From CABZJG01 sp902512685 (GTDB lineage: Bacteria; Pseudomonadota; Alphaproteobacteria; Rhodobacterales; Rhodobacteraceae): 64,000 nucleotides of DNA. The DNA is taken from contig CP179201.1 of assembly GCA_051201605.1 (NCBI GenBank), forward strand, positions 3,224,001 through 3,288,000, given 5' to 3'. Position numbers and translations under genes: made by a program. The notes beneath the pieces are model-generated. The model was given only the letters and a program-made list of their open reading frames with translations. It was not told the origin of the DNA and searched no databases. This document shows, one piece after another, positions 17,375 to 26,111 of the stretch (positions within the stretch are counted from its first letter, which is position 1; each line of letters begins with the position of its first letter).

Positions 17375-17994
17375 TGCGCCTCCAAAGGTGTCAAAAGTCC
17401 GTGCGACACCAGACAGTCGGCCCAGCCATCTGCCCCTTGAAACAAATGAGTTTGCCATCCTCGCGCTGCTGCCGCTGCGATATTCTGCGGCAAATCATCG
17501 GCAAAAAGCAAGCTTTTCGGTGGATATCCGCAACCCTCTTCCAGTGCTGCATAAATTGCCGGATCAGGTTTGATAATTTGCAAATGCCCCGAAATGTATC
17601 GCTGATCGAACTCGTTCAGAAACCCGTAGTGGTTTTGCGCCTGCTCAAAGGGCTGCACACCGAAATTACTGAGCGCCAAAACTAGGATACCTTTGGCCCT
17701 AAGCGCCCGCAGCAACCGCACCGATCGGGGTATTTCAGGGCCAGCAATAGAAAGCCAGTTATCTTGCCAAAGCGCGATCTCGGTTTTCCAGTGTGGATAA
17801 TCCAGCGCAAGCTGCTGAAGCGTTCCGGTAAAATCAGCGCCGCAGTCTATTGTCGCATTGGCGTCGATTATCGGCACCTGTTCAAAAAATTCCTGACGGC
17901 GCTCAGCCCCTAAAACCTGATCAAAATAGCGCTCTGGCACCCATTCGATCAGCACATTACCAATGTCGAAAGCCACTGCTGAAATCTTTGTCAT
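17371..17994 (-). CDS. HAD-superfamily phosphatase (subfamily IA)
   Basis: A 207-residue HAD protein with motif I FDIGNVLIEW (nucleophile Asp; the usual second Asp is Gly, as in YihX-like sugar phosphatases), motif II LVLALSNFG, and motif III/IV around KPDPAIY and LLFADDLPQNI. A helical cap lies between about 15 and 90. It is probably a small-molecule phosphatase or haloacid dehalogenase-like enzyme, substrate unknown. It is the first gene of the three-gene unit with the OCD-like protein and the hydrolase (ATGA overlap at 17371-17374). Confidence 0.87.
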   Translation of the reverse strand: MTKISAVAFDIGNVLIEWVPERYFDQVLGAERRQEFFEQVPIIDANATIDCGADFTGTLQQLALDYPHWKTEIALWQDNWLSIAGPEIPRSVRLLRALRAKGILVLALSNFGVQPFEQAQNHYGFLNEFDQRYISGHLQIIKPDPAIYAALEEGCGYPPKSLLFADDLPQNIAAAAARGWQTHLFQGADGWADCLVSHGLLTPLEAQ

Positions 17995-18024
17995 ATGAAC
18001 ATCTTCCCGTTAAATATATGAATT

Positions 18025-18990
18025 TTACCGGCGGTATTTTGCAGCCCGCACTTTAACAGTGGCCCCGGTAATCGTATCGCGCCAAACGGTGAATAACCCA
18101 GAGCCAAGGATCAGAGCAATGCCCACCCAGGTAAATCCGTCAGGCCATTGGGCAAATATCACCACCCCCCAAAACACCGCCATCAGCATGGCGACATATT
18201 CAAACGGCGCGATAAAGCCGGCTTCATTTTGACGATATGCCTGTGAAATCAACAAACCGCCAAACCCGCTGGCCACACCAATCACCACCAAAAGCCAATA
18301 ATCGGCCAGGGCAGGCGCTTGCCACGCACGCAAAAGAAATGTCAAAGAAACATTGTCGCCCGTGTCAAACCGGCCATCGCCCAATCCCAAACCTACGGCC
18401 GCTGACACGCATAGAAATGTTATCTGAATGTAAAATGTCATTGTCGCTGCGGTTTCGGTTTCCCCCAACCTACGGGTCAGCACATTGAGCGTGGCATAGC
18501 ATACAGCCGCCAGCATCGGCAGCAGGGACACCAGTTGAAAGGTGCTTGTCCCGGGGCGGACGATGAACATTACACCGATCAGGCCAAGCGCAACCGCGCT
18601 CCAGCGTCTTGGGCCGACGGTTTCGCCCAGAAAGATCACTGAAAAAACCGTGATCACCAAGGGGCTGATGAAAAATATAGCCACAGCATCAGCGATGGGC
18701 ATGGCGGCCAGTCCCATAAAGAAAAACGTATTGGCGCAGACCACGCAGAAGCCGCGCACTAAATGCATCTTTAAACGTTTGGTGCGTAAACAGCTTAGAC
18801 CGCCGCTAAACGGCATGATCAGCGTAAAAAACACCGCCATACCGATCAAAGTGCGCAGCAAGACCACCTCATGCAGCGGATAGGCATCGCTGAGCAATTT
18901 GATCGCCACATCGTTGAGCGAAAAGCAAAACATCGCACCGATGGCGCACAGCGCACCTATAACGTTCGTTTTGGCACTATTGGCCTGCAT
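18025..18990 (-). CDS. DMT-superfamily (EamA) transporter
   Basis: A 321-residue protein with ten hydrophobic segments arranged as two EamA repeats (SLNDVAIKLL and LLRTLIGMAVFF in the first; ALNVLTRRLGETE-like loop, then the second). It resembles S-adenosylmethionine or amino-acid metabolite exporters of the RhtA/EamA type; the substrate is unknown. It lies 15 bp downstream of the DUF188 gene stop side and 30 bp upstream of the HAD gene, all on the minus strand, so it may be co-transcribed. Confidence 0.85.
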   Translation of the reverse strand: MQANSAKTNVIGALCAIGAMFCFSLNDVAIKLLSDAYPLHEVVLLRTLIGMAVFFTLIMPFSGGLSCLRTKRLKMHLVRGFCVVCANTFFFMGLAAMPIADAVAIFFISPLVITVFSVIFLGETVGPRRWSAVALGLIGVMFIVRPGTSTFQLVSLLPMLAAVCYATLNVLTRRLGETETAATMTFYIQITFLCVSAAVGLGLGDGRFDTGDNVSLTFLLRAWQAPALADYWLLVVIGVASGFGGLLISQAYRQNEAGFIAPFEYVAMLMAVFWGVVIFAQWPDGFTWVGIALILGSGLFTVWRDTITGATVKVRAAKYRR

Positions 18991-19005
18991 GGGGTCTCCG
19001 GCGGA

Positions 19006-19461
19006 TTAGGACCCTGCTTTGGCTTTGCGCAGGGTGGATTCTAATGCGCTCAGAAAACGCGAGCGATCGGATTTTGTAAAGCTTTTTCCGCCGCCTTGGC
19101 GAAACGGGTCTGCGGCCCGCAAATCCGCCATTAAATCGCGCGTCGCCAGAACATTGCCGATATTAGCCGCGCTGAGCGCTTCGCCGTTGTGTTTTAGCAC
19201 CAAGGCGCCGCGCTCGATACATTTTGCCGCCAAAGGAATATCTCCGGTGATCACCACATCGCCCTGCCCTGCGCGCTCGGCAATCCACATATCGGCCACA
19301 TCCGGCCCGTCAGGAACAATAATGGTTTCCACCACCGGATTTTGCGAAGGGCGCAAGCCGCCGTTGCTGACAACATACATTTTGACCTGATGGCGGCTGG
19401 CCACACGCTCGGCTTCGGATTTCACCGGACAGGCATCCGCATCGATATAAAGCGCGGTCAT
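19006..19461 (-). CDS. YaiI/YqxD family protein (DUF188, UPF0178)
   Basis: A 151-residue protein matching UPF0178: ALYIDADACPVK at the start, VADMWIAERAGQGDVVITGDIPLAAKCIERGA in the middle (acidic PIN-like residues) and DPFRQGGGKSFTKSDRSRF near the end. The fold resembles PIN nucleases, but no activity is established for the family. I chose the ATG at 19461 (MTALYIDAD), which matches the family start. Confidence 0.88.
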   Translation of the reverse strand: MTALYIDADACPVKSEAERVASRHQVKMYVVSNGGLRPSQNPVVETIIVPDGPDVADMWIAERAGQGDVVITGDIPLAAKCIERGALVLKHNGEALSAANIGNVLATRDLMADLRAADPFRQGGGKSFTKSDRSRFLSALESTLRKAKAGS

Positions 19462-19656
19462 GTGATCGGGGCCCTGCACTGGTCAAAGCATTGGCCAGAA
19501 AGGGCAATATTTGCGAAAGTGGCTTCTGATACGGACAAAAAGCTCTTTGTGGATGCACGGTATAAGTTAGTTAGCATCATTTTTAATTCCCATTTATTTC
19601 ACACTACTCCTTGCACTAGGCCTGCCGAGTGGCTGGTCAATAAATCGGGCGCGGTG

Positions 19657-21078
19657 TCAGCTTTGCGGCTTTTGCACTTTGAACGCGGCCGGGATTGGCA
19701 TGCGGTTAAAGGCATCCAGTCCGGCAATTTTATAGGCCTCGGCCAAAGTGGGATAGTTAAAGGTGTTTTCAACGAAATAATCCACAGTGCCTTTGAGGTT
19801 CAGCACCGCCTGGGCGATATGAATAAGCTCGGTGGCGCCTTCGCCCACAATCTGCACCCCTAGAAGGCGGCGGGTTTTCAGGCTGACCAGCATTTTCACC
19901 ATGCCATGTTCAAGCCCCATAATATGCCCGCGCGAGGTTTCGCGAAACCGGCCAACACCCACTTCATAGGGAATGCCGCGGCGCTGGATTTCCTCTTCTG
20001 ACATGCCGCAGGTGGATATTTCCGGCACCGAATAAATCCCGTAGGGAAACCATGGGCTTTCCTTTAAGGTCGGCGTGTCCAGTGCATGGCAGGCGGCGAT
20101 CCGGCCCTGCTGCAACGATGTGGAGGCCAGCGACGGATGACCGATCACATCGCCGGTGGCATAGACATGCGGCACTGCGGTTTGATAGGTTTTGCGGTCA
20201 ACTTCGATGCGGCCGCGGTGATCGGTTTCAAGCCCCACCGCCTTGAGATTAAGATGTGAGGTCGCGCCCAGACGGCCAGCCGCAAAAAGCAGCATTTCAG
20301 CGCGCACATGGCGGCGGTTATTCAAGGCGAGCTCGACATGGTCCGGGCGGGCCTCAACACTGTCGATTTCCGACCCCAGCCGCAGATCAACGCCGTTTTC
20401 GCGGATCTGATGGGAAAACTCGTCGATGGTGTGGCGGTCGATAAAATCAAGAAAGGTCTGGCGCGGTTCAATCAAAGTGACCCGCACATCCAGCGCGGAA
20501 AACATGGTGGCATATTCCACCCCAATGACGCCAGCGCCAACCACAATCAGGCTGCGCGGAATTTGCGCCATTTCCAAAAACTCATCGCTGTCAACAACGC
20601 TGGTTCCGTTGAACGGCACCCAGTCGGGGCGAAATGTGCGGGTGCCGGTCGCAATGAGGAATTTATCGCCGGTGACTTTGGTTTTCTTACCCGCTTTTGT
20701 AGCCACTTCAAGCTGGTTGCCGCCCACGAACCGCGCCGCGCCCAGCAGCGTATCCACATGGTTGCGGTTGAACTGATGCTCAAGCACATCGACCTGATAA
20801 TCGAGTGTTTTATGCAATCGCGATTTAAGGTCGTTGGCGCAGATTTCATCTTTCACCCGGTACGAGCGCCCGTAAAAGCTACGCTCGCGCCAACCGCTAA
20901 GGTTCAGCACGGTTTCGCGCAGGGTTTTTGACGGAATGGTTCCGGTATGCACCGACACCCCGCCCAAGCGGTCATTGCGATCCACCACCAGCACTTTGCG
21001 CTTTAACTTGCCTGCCTGAATCGCCGCAGCACGGCCAGAAGGGCCGGATCCGATGATGATGAGATCATAATGGGCCAT
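19657..21078 (-). CDS. sthA: Si-specific NAD(P)(+) transhydrogenase (soluble)
   Basis: A 473-residue flavoprotein of the pyridine nucleotide-disulphide oxidoreductase family. It has the FAD motif IIIGSGPSGRAAA and, in place of the redox-active Cys pair, GVSVHTGTIPSKTLRE, the diagnostic sequence of SthA, which moves reducing equivalents between NADPH and NAD+. The NAD-binding motif (VVGAGVIGVEYA) and second FAD motif (VYATGDVIG) are intact, and the dimerisation domain follows to the end. It begins 3 bp after the fghA stop, so the two are co-transcribed and link formaldehyde oxidation to redox balance. Confidence 0.94.
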   Translation of the reverse strand: MAHYDLIIIGSGPSGRAAAIQAGKLKRKVLVVDRNDRLGGVSVHTGTIPSKTLRETVLNLSGWRERSFYGRSYRVKDEICANDLKSRLHKTLDYQVDVLEHQFNRNHVDTLLGAARFVGGNQLEVATKAGKKTKVTGDKFLIATGTRTFRPDWVPFNGTSVVDSDEFLEMAQIPRSLIVVGAGVIGVEYATMFSALDVRVTLIEPRQTFLDFIDRHTIDEFSHQIRENGVDLRLGSEIDSVEARPDHVELALNNRRHVRAEMLLFAAGRLGATSHLNLKAVGLETDHRGRIEVDRKTYQTAVPHVYATGDVIGHPSLASTSLQQGRIAACHALDTPTLKESPWFPYGIYSVPEISTCGMSEEEIQRRGIPYEVGVGRFRETSRGHIMGLEHGMVKMLVSLKTRRLLGVQIVGEGATELIHIAQAVLNLKGTVDYFVENTFNYPTLAEAYKIAGLDAFNRMPIPAAFKVQKPQS

Positions 21079-21081
21079 AAC

Positions 21082-21915
21082 CTAGTCTTTATAAAGCGCT
21101 TCGGCGTGAAAGGCGATATGCTCGTCCATAAAGCTGGCGATAAAGAAGTAACTGTGGTCATAACCGGGCTGCAAACGCAACGTCGCAGGTTGCCGGCGCG
21201 CAGCGATCGCCTGCGCCAATGCCTCGGTGCCCAAAAGATCGCCAAATTGATCGTCGGTGCCGGTGTCAATCATCATCGGGCCATCAAACCCTTGTTTGCC
21301 CATCATATGGGTTGCATCATACGGCAGCCAGAGGCTTTCATCCTTGCCTAAATAAGCGCTGAACTGTTTGCGCCCCCAATCAGAAGCCGTTGGGTTGCAA
21401 ATCGGTGCAAAGGCCGACACCGAGCGAAACCGCCCGGGCAAACCCATTGCCAAGCCCAGCGCGCCATGACCGCCCATGGAATGACCGGTGATGGACTGCC
21501 GTGCTGGATCAAGCGCAAAGTTTTCAAACAGCAACGCGGGCAACTCATCAGCGATGTAATCCCACATTTGATAATGCGCCGCCCAGGGGCTCTGGGTGGC
21601 ATTGACGTAAAATCCCGCACCCTGCCCTAAATCGAAGGCCTCATCATCGGCCACGCCTTCACCGCGCGGTGAAGTGTCGGGGAAAACCAACGCGATGCCC
21701 TGCTCGGCCGCCCAAGCCTGTGCGCCAGCTTTGACCATGGCATTTTCATGCGTGCAGGTCAGACCTGATAAAAACCAAAGCAGCGGAACCAGGCCTTCAT
21801 TGGCCTCTTGCGGCAAAAACAGTCCAAAGGTCATATCGCAATTGCACCGATCCGAGCGGTGCTGGTAGACCCCCTGCACGCCGCCAAAAGATTTGTTTTC
21901 AGAAATGATGTTCAC
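21082..21915 (-). CDS. fghA: S-formylglutathione hydrolase
   Basis: FghA hydrolyses S-formylglutathione to formate and glutathione in glutathione-dependent formaldehyde detoxification. The 277-residue esterase-D family protein has GLTCTHEN (oxyanion side), the nucleophile elbow GHSMGGHGAL, and a C-terminal GYDHSYFFI with the catalytic His. I prefer the GTG at 21915 (MNIISENKS) because AGGAG lies 7 bp before it; an upstream GTG at 21921 is only 1 bp from AGGAG. sthA follows by 3 bp. The partner formaldehyde dehydrogenase gene is not in the window. Confidence 0.94.
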   Translation of the reverse strand: MNIISENKSFGGVQGVYQHRSDRCNCDMTFGLFLPQEANEGLVPLLWFLSGLTCTHENAMVKAGAQAWAAEQGIALVFPDTSPRGEGVADDEAFDLGQGAGFYVNATQSPWAAHYQMWDYIADELPALLFENFALDPARQSITGHSMGGHGALGLAMGLPGRFRSVSAFAPICNPTASDWGRKQFSAYLGKDESLWLPYDATHMMGKQGFDGPMMIDTGTDDQFGDLLGTEALAQAIAARRQPATLRLQPGYDHSYFFIASFMDEHIAFHAEALYKD

Positions 21916-22047
21916 TGCCACGCTCCTTTTGCCAAACTCACAATGTGGCTAGCCCGAAACAACGCCGTGCCACAAGAGCCATTCACGACATATTGCCGTT
22001 TGGAAAGGTCACAGGGCACGCCAGTTAGCCACCTACATCGCACTGCC

Positions 22048-22974
22048 TTACGCCAGCAGCCAGCTGACCACCAGTGAAACAGTGACAATGCTTCCAAGTG
22101 TAGAGAATAAAATTGAGGCCGAGACCCGCTGCGGGGCGACATTGTAATGTTGTGCCAGAATATAGATATTCCCCGCCACGGGCAGGGCCGCGGCCGCAAT
22201 CATCACCGACGCCGCATAGGGTTCAACCGCAAAGAGCAGCAAGGCACTGGCAGCAACCGCAGCCGGATGCACCACCAATTTGACCGCCGACAGCCACAGC
22301 GCCACCTGCGCTCGCTCGGTGGATTTACCAGCCAGCGAGGCGCCAATGGCAAACAGCGCCCCGGGGCAGGCCGCCGCGCCCAGCAAGATCACAAATTCGC
22401 TCAGCGGCTCGGGCATCGGCAGCTTTGCCGCCGACCAAAAAAGCCCGAGCGAGATTGATACAATCATGGGGTTTTTCAGCAGGCCGATGATCACTGTGCG
22501 CAGGGTTGAGAGCCGCAAGCTGCCATCACGAGAGCCTTCGATGAAAATCACAATCAGCGAGCTGAAAACGATAAGATCAACCGCCAGAACCAGCATCACA
22601 TAGCCTACAGCCTCGGGGCCCAAAAGCATGGCGAGCATCGGGATACCCAAAAACCCAACATTGCCAATCACGCCGCATTGCGCTTCGACCGCAGCTTCAG
22701 CCAGCGGCACACGCCGGAGCAGCGCAAAGCTGATCGTCAGCATATAAATCGACCCGGTGGCCAGCAGGTAGGCAAAGATAAAATTCCACTGCAGCAGCGC
22801 GCCCAAAGACAAACTGGATGAAAACCGAAATAGCATGGCCGACAGAGCAAAATAAAACACAAATTTGGTCAGATAGGCGGTGGCTTCAGCCGTGAACATG
22901 CCGCGGCGAACGGCAAAATACCCCAGGCCGATAATGGCAAAAAAGGGGATGGTTTTAAAGAAAATATCGATCAT
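22048..22974 (-). CDS. AEC (auxin efflux carrier) family transporter
   Basis: A 308-residue membrane protein with about ten hydrophobic segments in two halves (VFYFALSAMLFRF, GNVGFLGIPMLAML in the first; LLGAAACPGALFAIGASL, ALPVAGNIYILAQHY in the second), matching AEC/MdcF-like permeases that export or import organic acids such as malate or malonate. The substrate is unknown. It stands alone between fghA and mbfA on the minus strand. Confidence 0.87.
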   Translation of the reverse strand: MIDIFFKTIPFFAIIGLGYFAVRRGMFTAEATAYLTKFVFYFALSAMLFRFSSSLSLGALLQWNFIFAYLLATGSIYMLTISFALLRRVPLAEAAVEAQCGVIGNVGFLGIPMLAMLLGPEAVGYVMLVLAVDLIVFSSLIVIFIEGSRDGSLRLSTLRTVIIGLLKNPMIVSISLGLFWSAAKLPMPEPLSEFVILLGAAACPGALFAIGASLAGKSTERAQVALWLSAVKLVVHPAAVAASALLLFAVEPYAASVMIAAAALPVAGNIYILAQHYNVAPQRVSASILFSTLGSIVTVSLVVSWLLA

Positions 22975-23063
22975 AATTATAGGCTTATCAGGTGACCAGG
23001 TAAGGTCAATTGAAATTACGGTTTAGCCTAATTCCATCCAGCCGCCGGCAGCAGATGGGTTTT

Positions 23064-23086
23064 TGAGTATTTGAACAAAAGAAAAG
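23064..23086 (-). repeat. post-stop motif, copy C
   Basis: Read on the minus strand it is CTTTTCTTTTG, three bases (TTC), AAATACTCA. It begins 1 bp after the mbfA stop codon. Two exact-core copies flank the imuB / ureidoglycine aminohydrolase junction at 27780-27801 and 27846-27867. This copy has no inverted partner nearby, so it is not simply half of a hairpin. Confidence 0.6.
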
Positions 23087-23087
23087 C

Positions 23088-24062
23088 CTAATGGCTGCCG
23101 ATCAGCACGCCAGTGGCAAACACCAGCGCGCCGCCCAGCACAACTTGCAAGGCCGCGCGGAAAAATGGCGTTTCCATATAACGGTTTTGGATCCAGGCAA
23201 TGACCCAAAGTTCGAAAAACACCACACTAAAGGCAGTGATGTTTGCAGTTTGAATATCAGCAATCAAATACGGCAGCGCGTGGCCTAACCCGCCTATGGT
23301 TGTCATCACCCCGGCGGCCAGCCCGCGTTTGAGCGGCGAGCCGCGACCCGAAAGCGCCCCGTCATCGGAAGCAGCTTCAGTAAAGCCCATGGATATTCCC
23401 GCGCCCAGCGAGGCGGCAAGACCCACCAGAAACGTTGTCTCGCTGTTTTGGGTGGCAAAAGCGGTGGCAAAAATAGGCGCCAGCGTGGAAACCGACCCAT
23501 CCATCAGACCGGCCAGCCCCGGCTGGACCCAGGTGAGGATAAACTGCCGTCTGGCACGCGTGTCTTCGCCGCTGGCATGCGCATCGGTCAGATGCGCGCT
23601 TTCAAGGCGCAGCGCGGCAATGTGATGCTCCGCTTCGCTGGCCGCCAAATCGGCCAGTAACCGCCGGGTTGCCGCATCGTTGCAACGCTGGGCCGCAGCC
23701 AGATAGAACCGCTCTGCCTGTTGCTCCATCGCAGTGGCTTCGGTACGGATGCGTTCAAGGAAAAGGTTTTGCATGAGCCAAATCGGTTTTCGCTCATAGT
23801 ATCCTGCTACATGATCGCGGCGCAGAAGCGGAATATGATCCCCAAAGCGGCGGATATGCAGATCAATCAATTGCTGTCTGTGACTGTCCTCTTCGCTCGC
23901 CATGCCATCAAACACCGCCGCGCTTGCTGGATAGGCCGCGCGCAAATGCGCTGCAAAGCTGCGAAAAATACGGCTGTCCTCTTCTTCTGACGAGATTGCC
24001 AAGGCTATAATTTCCTGTTCAGAGAGGGTGCTGAACCGGCGCCTATGAGTGAAAAATCGCAT
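23088..24062 (-). CDS. mbfA: MbfA-type iron exporter: ferritin-like domain fused to VIT1/CCC1 transporter
   Basis: A 324-residue fusion. Residues 10-160 are a ferritin-like (erythrin) domain with di-iron acidic/His motifs (LAISSEEEDSRIF, MASEEDSHRQQL, LAASEAEHHIAAL). From about 175 a VIT1/CCC1 module follows (PGLAGLMDGSVSTLAPIF, LVGLAASLGAGISMGFTEAASD, then three hydrophobic segments). Known MbfA proteins export iron and protect against iron and peroxide stress, commonly under Irr control in Rhizobiales. I chose the ATG at 24062, 6 bp after GAGGAA, over a TTG at 24077. I could not identify a convincing Irr or Fur box upstream. Confidence 0.9.
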   Translation of the reverse strand: MRFFTHRRRFSTLSEQEIIALAISSEEEDSRIFRSFAAHLRAAYPASAAVFDGMASEEDSHRQQLIDLHIRRFGDHIPLLRRDHVAGYYERKPIWLMQNLFLERIRTEATAMEQQAERFYLAAAQRCNDAATRRLLADLAASEAEHHIAALRLESAHLTDAHASGEDTRARRQFILTWVQPGLAGLMDGSVSTLAPIFATAFATQNSETTFLVGLAASLGAGISMGFTEAASDDGALSGRGSPLKRGLAAGVMTTIGGLGHALPYLIADIQTANITAFSVVFFELWVIAWIQNRYMETPFFRAALQVVLGGALVFATGVLIGSH

Positions 24063-24162
24063 CCGTTCCTCGATCAAAATATATCTTAACGTGGTCTTAT
24101 AGAGCGCGGCCTGTCAAGGCCTTAGGCAGTCATCACGGCCCAACTTAACCTTGTTCATCCGC

Positions 24163-24657
24163 TTAAAGCTGGCGATGCATGACCAGCGCGTCGATAAGCC
24201 CAAGCGCCGGATGCTGAAAGGCCTGCGGCAGGCGGCCCACCTCGGCAAAGCCATAGCTTTGCCACAGGTGAATGGCCGCGGCATTGCTGGCCAGTACAAA
24301 GTTAAACTGCATAGCGCTATAGCCGGCGAATTTGGCGGTCTTGAGTGCATGCTCTAGCATGGCTCGCGCAACGCCCTGACCGCGCGCCTGCGGGTGGGTA
24401 ACAAAACCGCAATTACACACATGTGCGCCGCCGCCGGGATGGTTGGGCCGCAAGTAATAGCTGCCCACGGCCTGACCTGAAAGCACTGCAAGATATGCGG
24501 TTTTATCATCCCCTGTCCAATAGTGCAGCGCAGCGCTTTCGCTGATATCAAGGTCCACCGCATAGCTGTCACCGGCGCGAAAGACTGGCTGCAGAATTCG
24601 CCACAAGTCTTGAGCGTCCTGTGGACCAGCCGGGCGCAGTATTGGCGCGCCTGTCAT
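24163..24657 (-). CDS. GNAT-family N-acetyltransferase
   Basis: A 164-residue acetyltransferase. The acetyl-CoA-binding motif A is VTHPQARGQGVARAMLEHAL, preceded by the strand GSYYLRPN and followed by FNFVLASNAAAIHLWQSYGFAEVG, typical of GNAT motif B. The substrate is unknown. Its ATG overlaps the stop of the ClpP-like gene by 4 bp (24654-24657), so the two are translationally coupled; whether it acts on the protease or its substrates is not shown. Confidence 0.87.
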   Translation of the reverse strand: MTGAPILRPAGPQDAQDLWRILQPVFRAGDSYAVDLDISESAALHYWTGDDKTAYLAVLSGQAVGSYYLRPNHPGGGAHVCNCGFVTHPQARGQGVARAMLEHALKTAKFAGYSAMQFNFVLASNAAAIHLWQSYGFAEVGRLPQAFQHPALGLIDALVMHRQL

Positions 24658-25235
24658 CCCAGCTCATCCACCGAACGGATCACCTTATGCACCAAGCCAT
24701 AGTCCAAAGCGGCTTCTGTGGTGAGCCAGAAATCGCGCTGGGTATCTTGGGCGATGCGCTCTTGGGTTTGACCGGTTGCGGCGGCAAAAATATCTTCGAA
24801 GCGGCTGCGCATCTGGCGAATTTGCTCGGCTTGAATTTCCATATCCGAAGCCTGCCCGCCGATGCCGCCGCTTGGCTGATGCAGTAAAAACCGGGTATTG
24901 GGCAGGCAATAGCGGTCTTCGCTCGCCGCACCAACAAAGATCAGCGCGCCCGCACTGGCCACCCAGCCGCTGCCAATGGTGCGCACCTTGGGGCGAATAA
25001 ACTGGATCATGTCATGCACCATATCGCCCGATTCTACATGTCCGCCGGGCGAGCTAATGATCATGTTAATTGGGGCCTCGCCATCTTCGGCCAGGGCCAG
25101 CAACTGTTTGACCACCCGCTGCGCCAGCCTATGGTTGATTTCACCGGCCACAATCACTGTGCGGCTTTGGAAAAAGCGGGCCTCTAAAAGCCCGTCCGAG
25201 CGACTGCTCTTGGTTTCTGAGCGTATATCAGTCAT
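24654..25235 (-). CDS. ClpP-like serine peptidase subunit (Clp protease proteolytic subunit paralogue)
   Basis: A 193-residue ClpP-family protein with an intact triad: Ser94 (WVASAGALI), His119 (FLLHQPSGG) and Asp168 (DTQRDFW). SSPGGHVESG forms the oxyanion turn. The sequence departs from canonical ClpP (ASAG for ASMG), and the usual clpP-clpX neighbourhood is absent, so this is probably a second ClpP. Which unfoldase it works with is unknown. I chose the ATG at 25235 (MTDIRSET); the frame is open 16 codons further. It is coupled to the GNAT gene. Confidence 0.86.
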   Translation of the reverse strand: MTDIRSETKSSRSDGLLEARFFQSRTVIVAGEINHRLAQRVVKQLLALAEDGEAPINMIISSPGGHVESGDMVHDMIQFIRPKVRTIGSGWVASAGALIFVGAASEDRYCLPNTRFLLHQPSGGIGGQASDMEIQAEQIRQMRSRFEDIFAAATGQTQERIAQDTQRDFWLTTEAALDYGLVHKVIRSVDELG

Positions 25236-25347
25236 TTGCAATCCCTTCCTATGACACTGGCCGATAGTCTGCGGCAGATGCAAGGGGCTGTCAAACTTGT
25301 GCAGCCTGAAGAAATATCCTCAACGGCCAATACATTTCCCCATAGAT

Positions 25348-25779
25348 CTACTTGATCCGGTAGATCCGGTGGCAGGATTTACAGCTGGCGCCAATTGCCG
25401 CAAGGCCAGTTCCAAGCCCGTCAGGCGAGCTGGTATCAATTGCTTGCACCGCTGCGGTAAAGGCCTCGGACTTTACCAAAAAATCATCCCAATTGGTCCA
25501 GATTTCCGGTGCAGCGCCTGACGCTGTTTCGGTCACATTTTCAGTGAACTTCTCTGGTACATCCTGCGCAAGAGCCAGCAATACCAGTTTGGCTTCGGCG
25601 GCCTCTTCGGCATCAAAGTCCAAACTGCCACGCGCCATGCGCGAAATTAAAGCCAGCGGGGCCTTTAAATCGGTCATTAAGGTCATCCTGGCTTTGACGG
25701 CTTCGGACGTCACATTGGCATGCGCAAATGAAAGCGTCGCCAAAAACGCAAGGGCCAAGGTAAGAAAAACTTTTTTCAT
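25348..25779 (-). CDS. cytochrome c' (c-556 family)
   Basis: A 143-residue periplasmic protein. A cleavable signal peptide (MKKVFLTLALAFLATLSFAHA) is followed by a four-helix bundle. The C-terminal haem-binding site is CKSCH (Cys133, Cys136, His137), with Arg/Lys residues after it as in class II cytochromes c. Family members bind NO or act in electron transfer; physiology here is unknown. A 7-bp hairpin (GATCTAC/GTAGATC, 25345-25366) overlaps the end of the gene but lacks a U tract. Confidence 0.9.
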   Translation of the reverse strand: MKKVFLTLALAFLATLSFAHANVTSEAVKARMTLMTDLKAPLALISRMARGSLDFDAEEAAEAKLVLLALAQDVPEKFTENVTETASGAAPEIWTNWDDFLVKSEAFTAAVQAIDTSSPDGLGTGLAAIGASCKSCHRIYRIK

Positions 25780-26111
25780 AACATTCTCCCGTCGAGCTAA
25801 GCAGTGGTGATCTTTATTCAGTGCGTTAAATATAGGCGCAATTGGACAGAAGGAAAGCTTGGCCGTTCCTGTATCCGTACGCTCTTACTTTTAACCGCAT
25901 AAAATGGATCTGCGGGATCTGCGGTATTTCAAGCATATATGAGCCAAGGCTGCTGTGCGCACAAACCTGCGGCGCCTATTACGCCCCGCTTTGACCCGCT
26001 GCGATCAGTTTGATTTCATAGGCCTTAAAATTCTCTTGGAATTGCACTCGACTCGTCTTGGCAATGCCGTTAAAAGAACAAACAAAGAACATATGTTTTG
26101 CCGAGTGTAAA
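25780..26111. other. intergenic region between cytochrome c' and imuB
   Basis: A 332-bp divergent gap. It contains the LexA-type box at 26076-26090 and a 9-bp direct repeat GGATCTGCG at 25911-25928. A short minus-strand frame ending at 25979 (FQENFKAYEIKLIAAGQSGA at its end) looks slightly protein-like, but I could not tie it to a family. Confidence 0.5.
26076..26090 (+). promoter_or_regulatory. LexA (SOS) box of imuB
   Basis: The sequence is GAAC, seven bases (AAACAAA), GAAC: an exact match to the alphaproteobacterial LexA operator GAAC-N7-GAAC. It ends 21 bp before the imuB ATG at 26112. This predicts induction of imuB by DNA damage and also argues for the downstream start codon, since longer starts would place the operator inside the gene. 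Confidence 0.85.

Noticed and set aside
24078..24162. Irr or Fur operator upstream of mbfA
   Set aside because: The sequence is AT-rich but no convincing inverted repeat matching a known box was found.
25911..25928. 9-bp direct repeat GGATCTGCG
   Set aside because: Only two copies and no adjacent context; may be chance.
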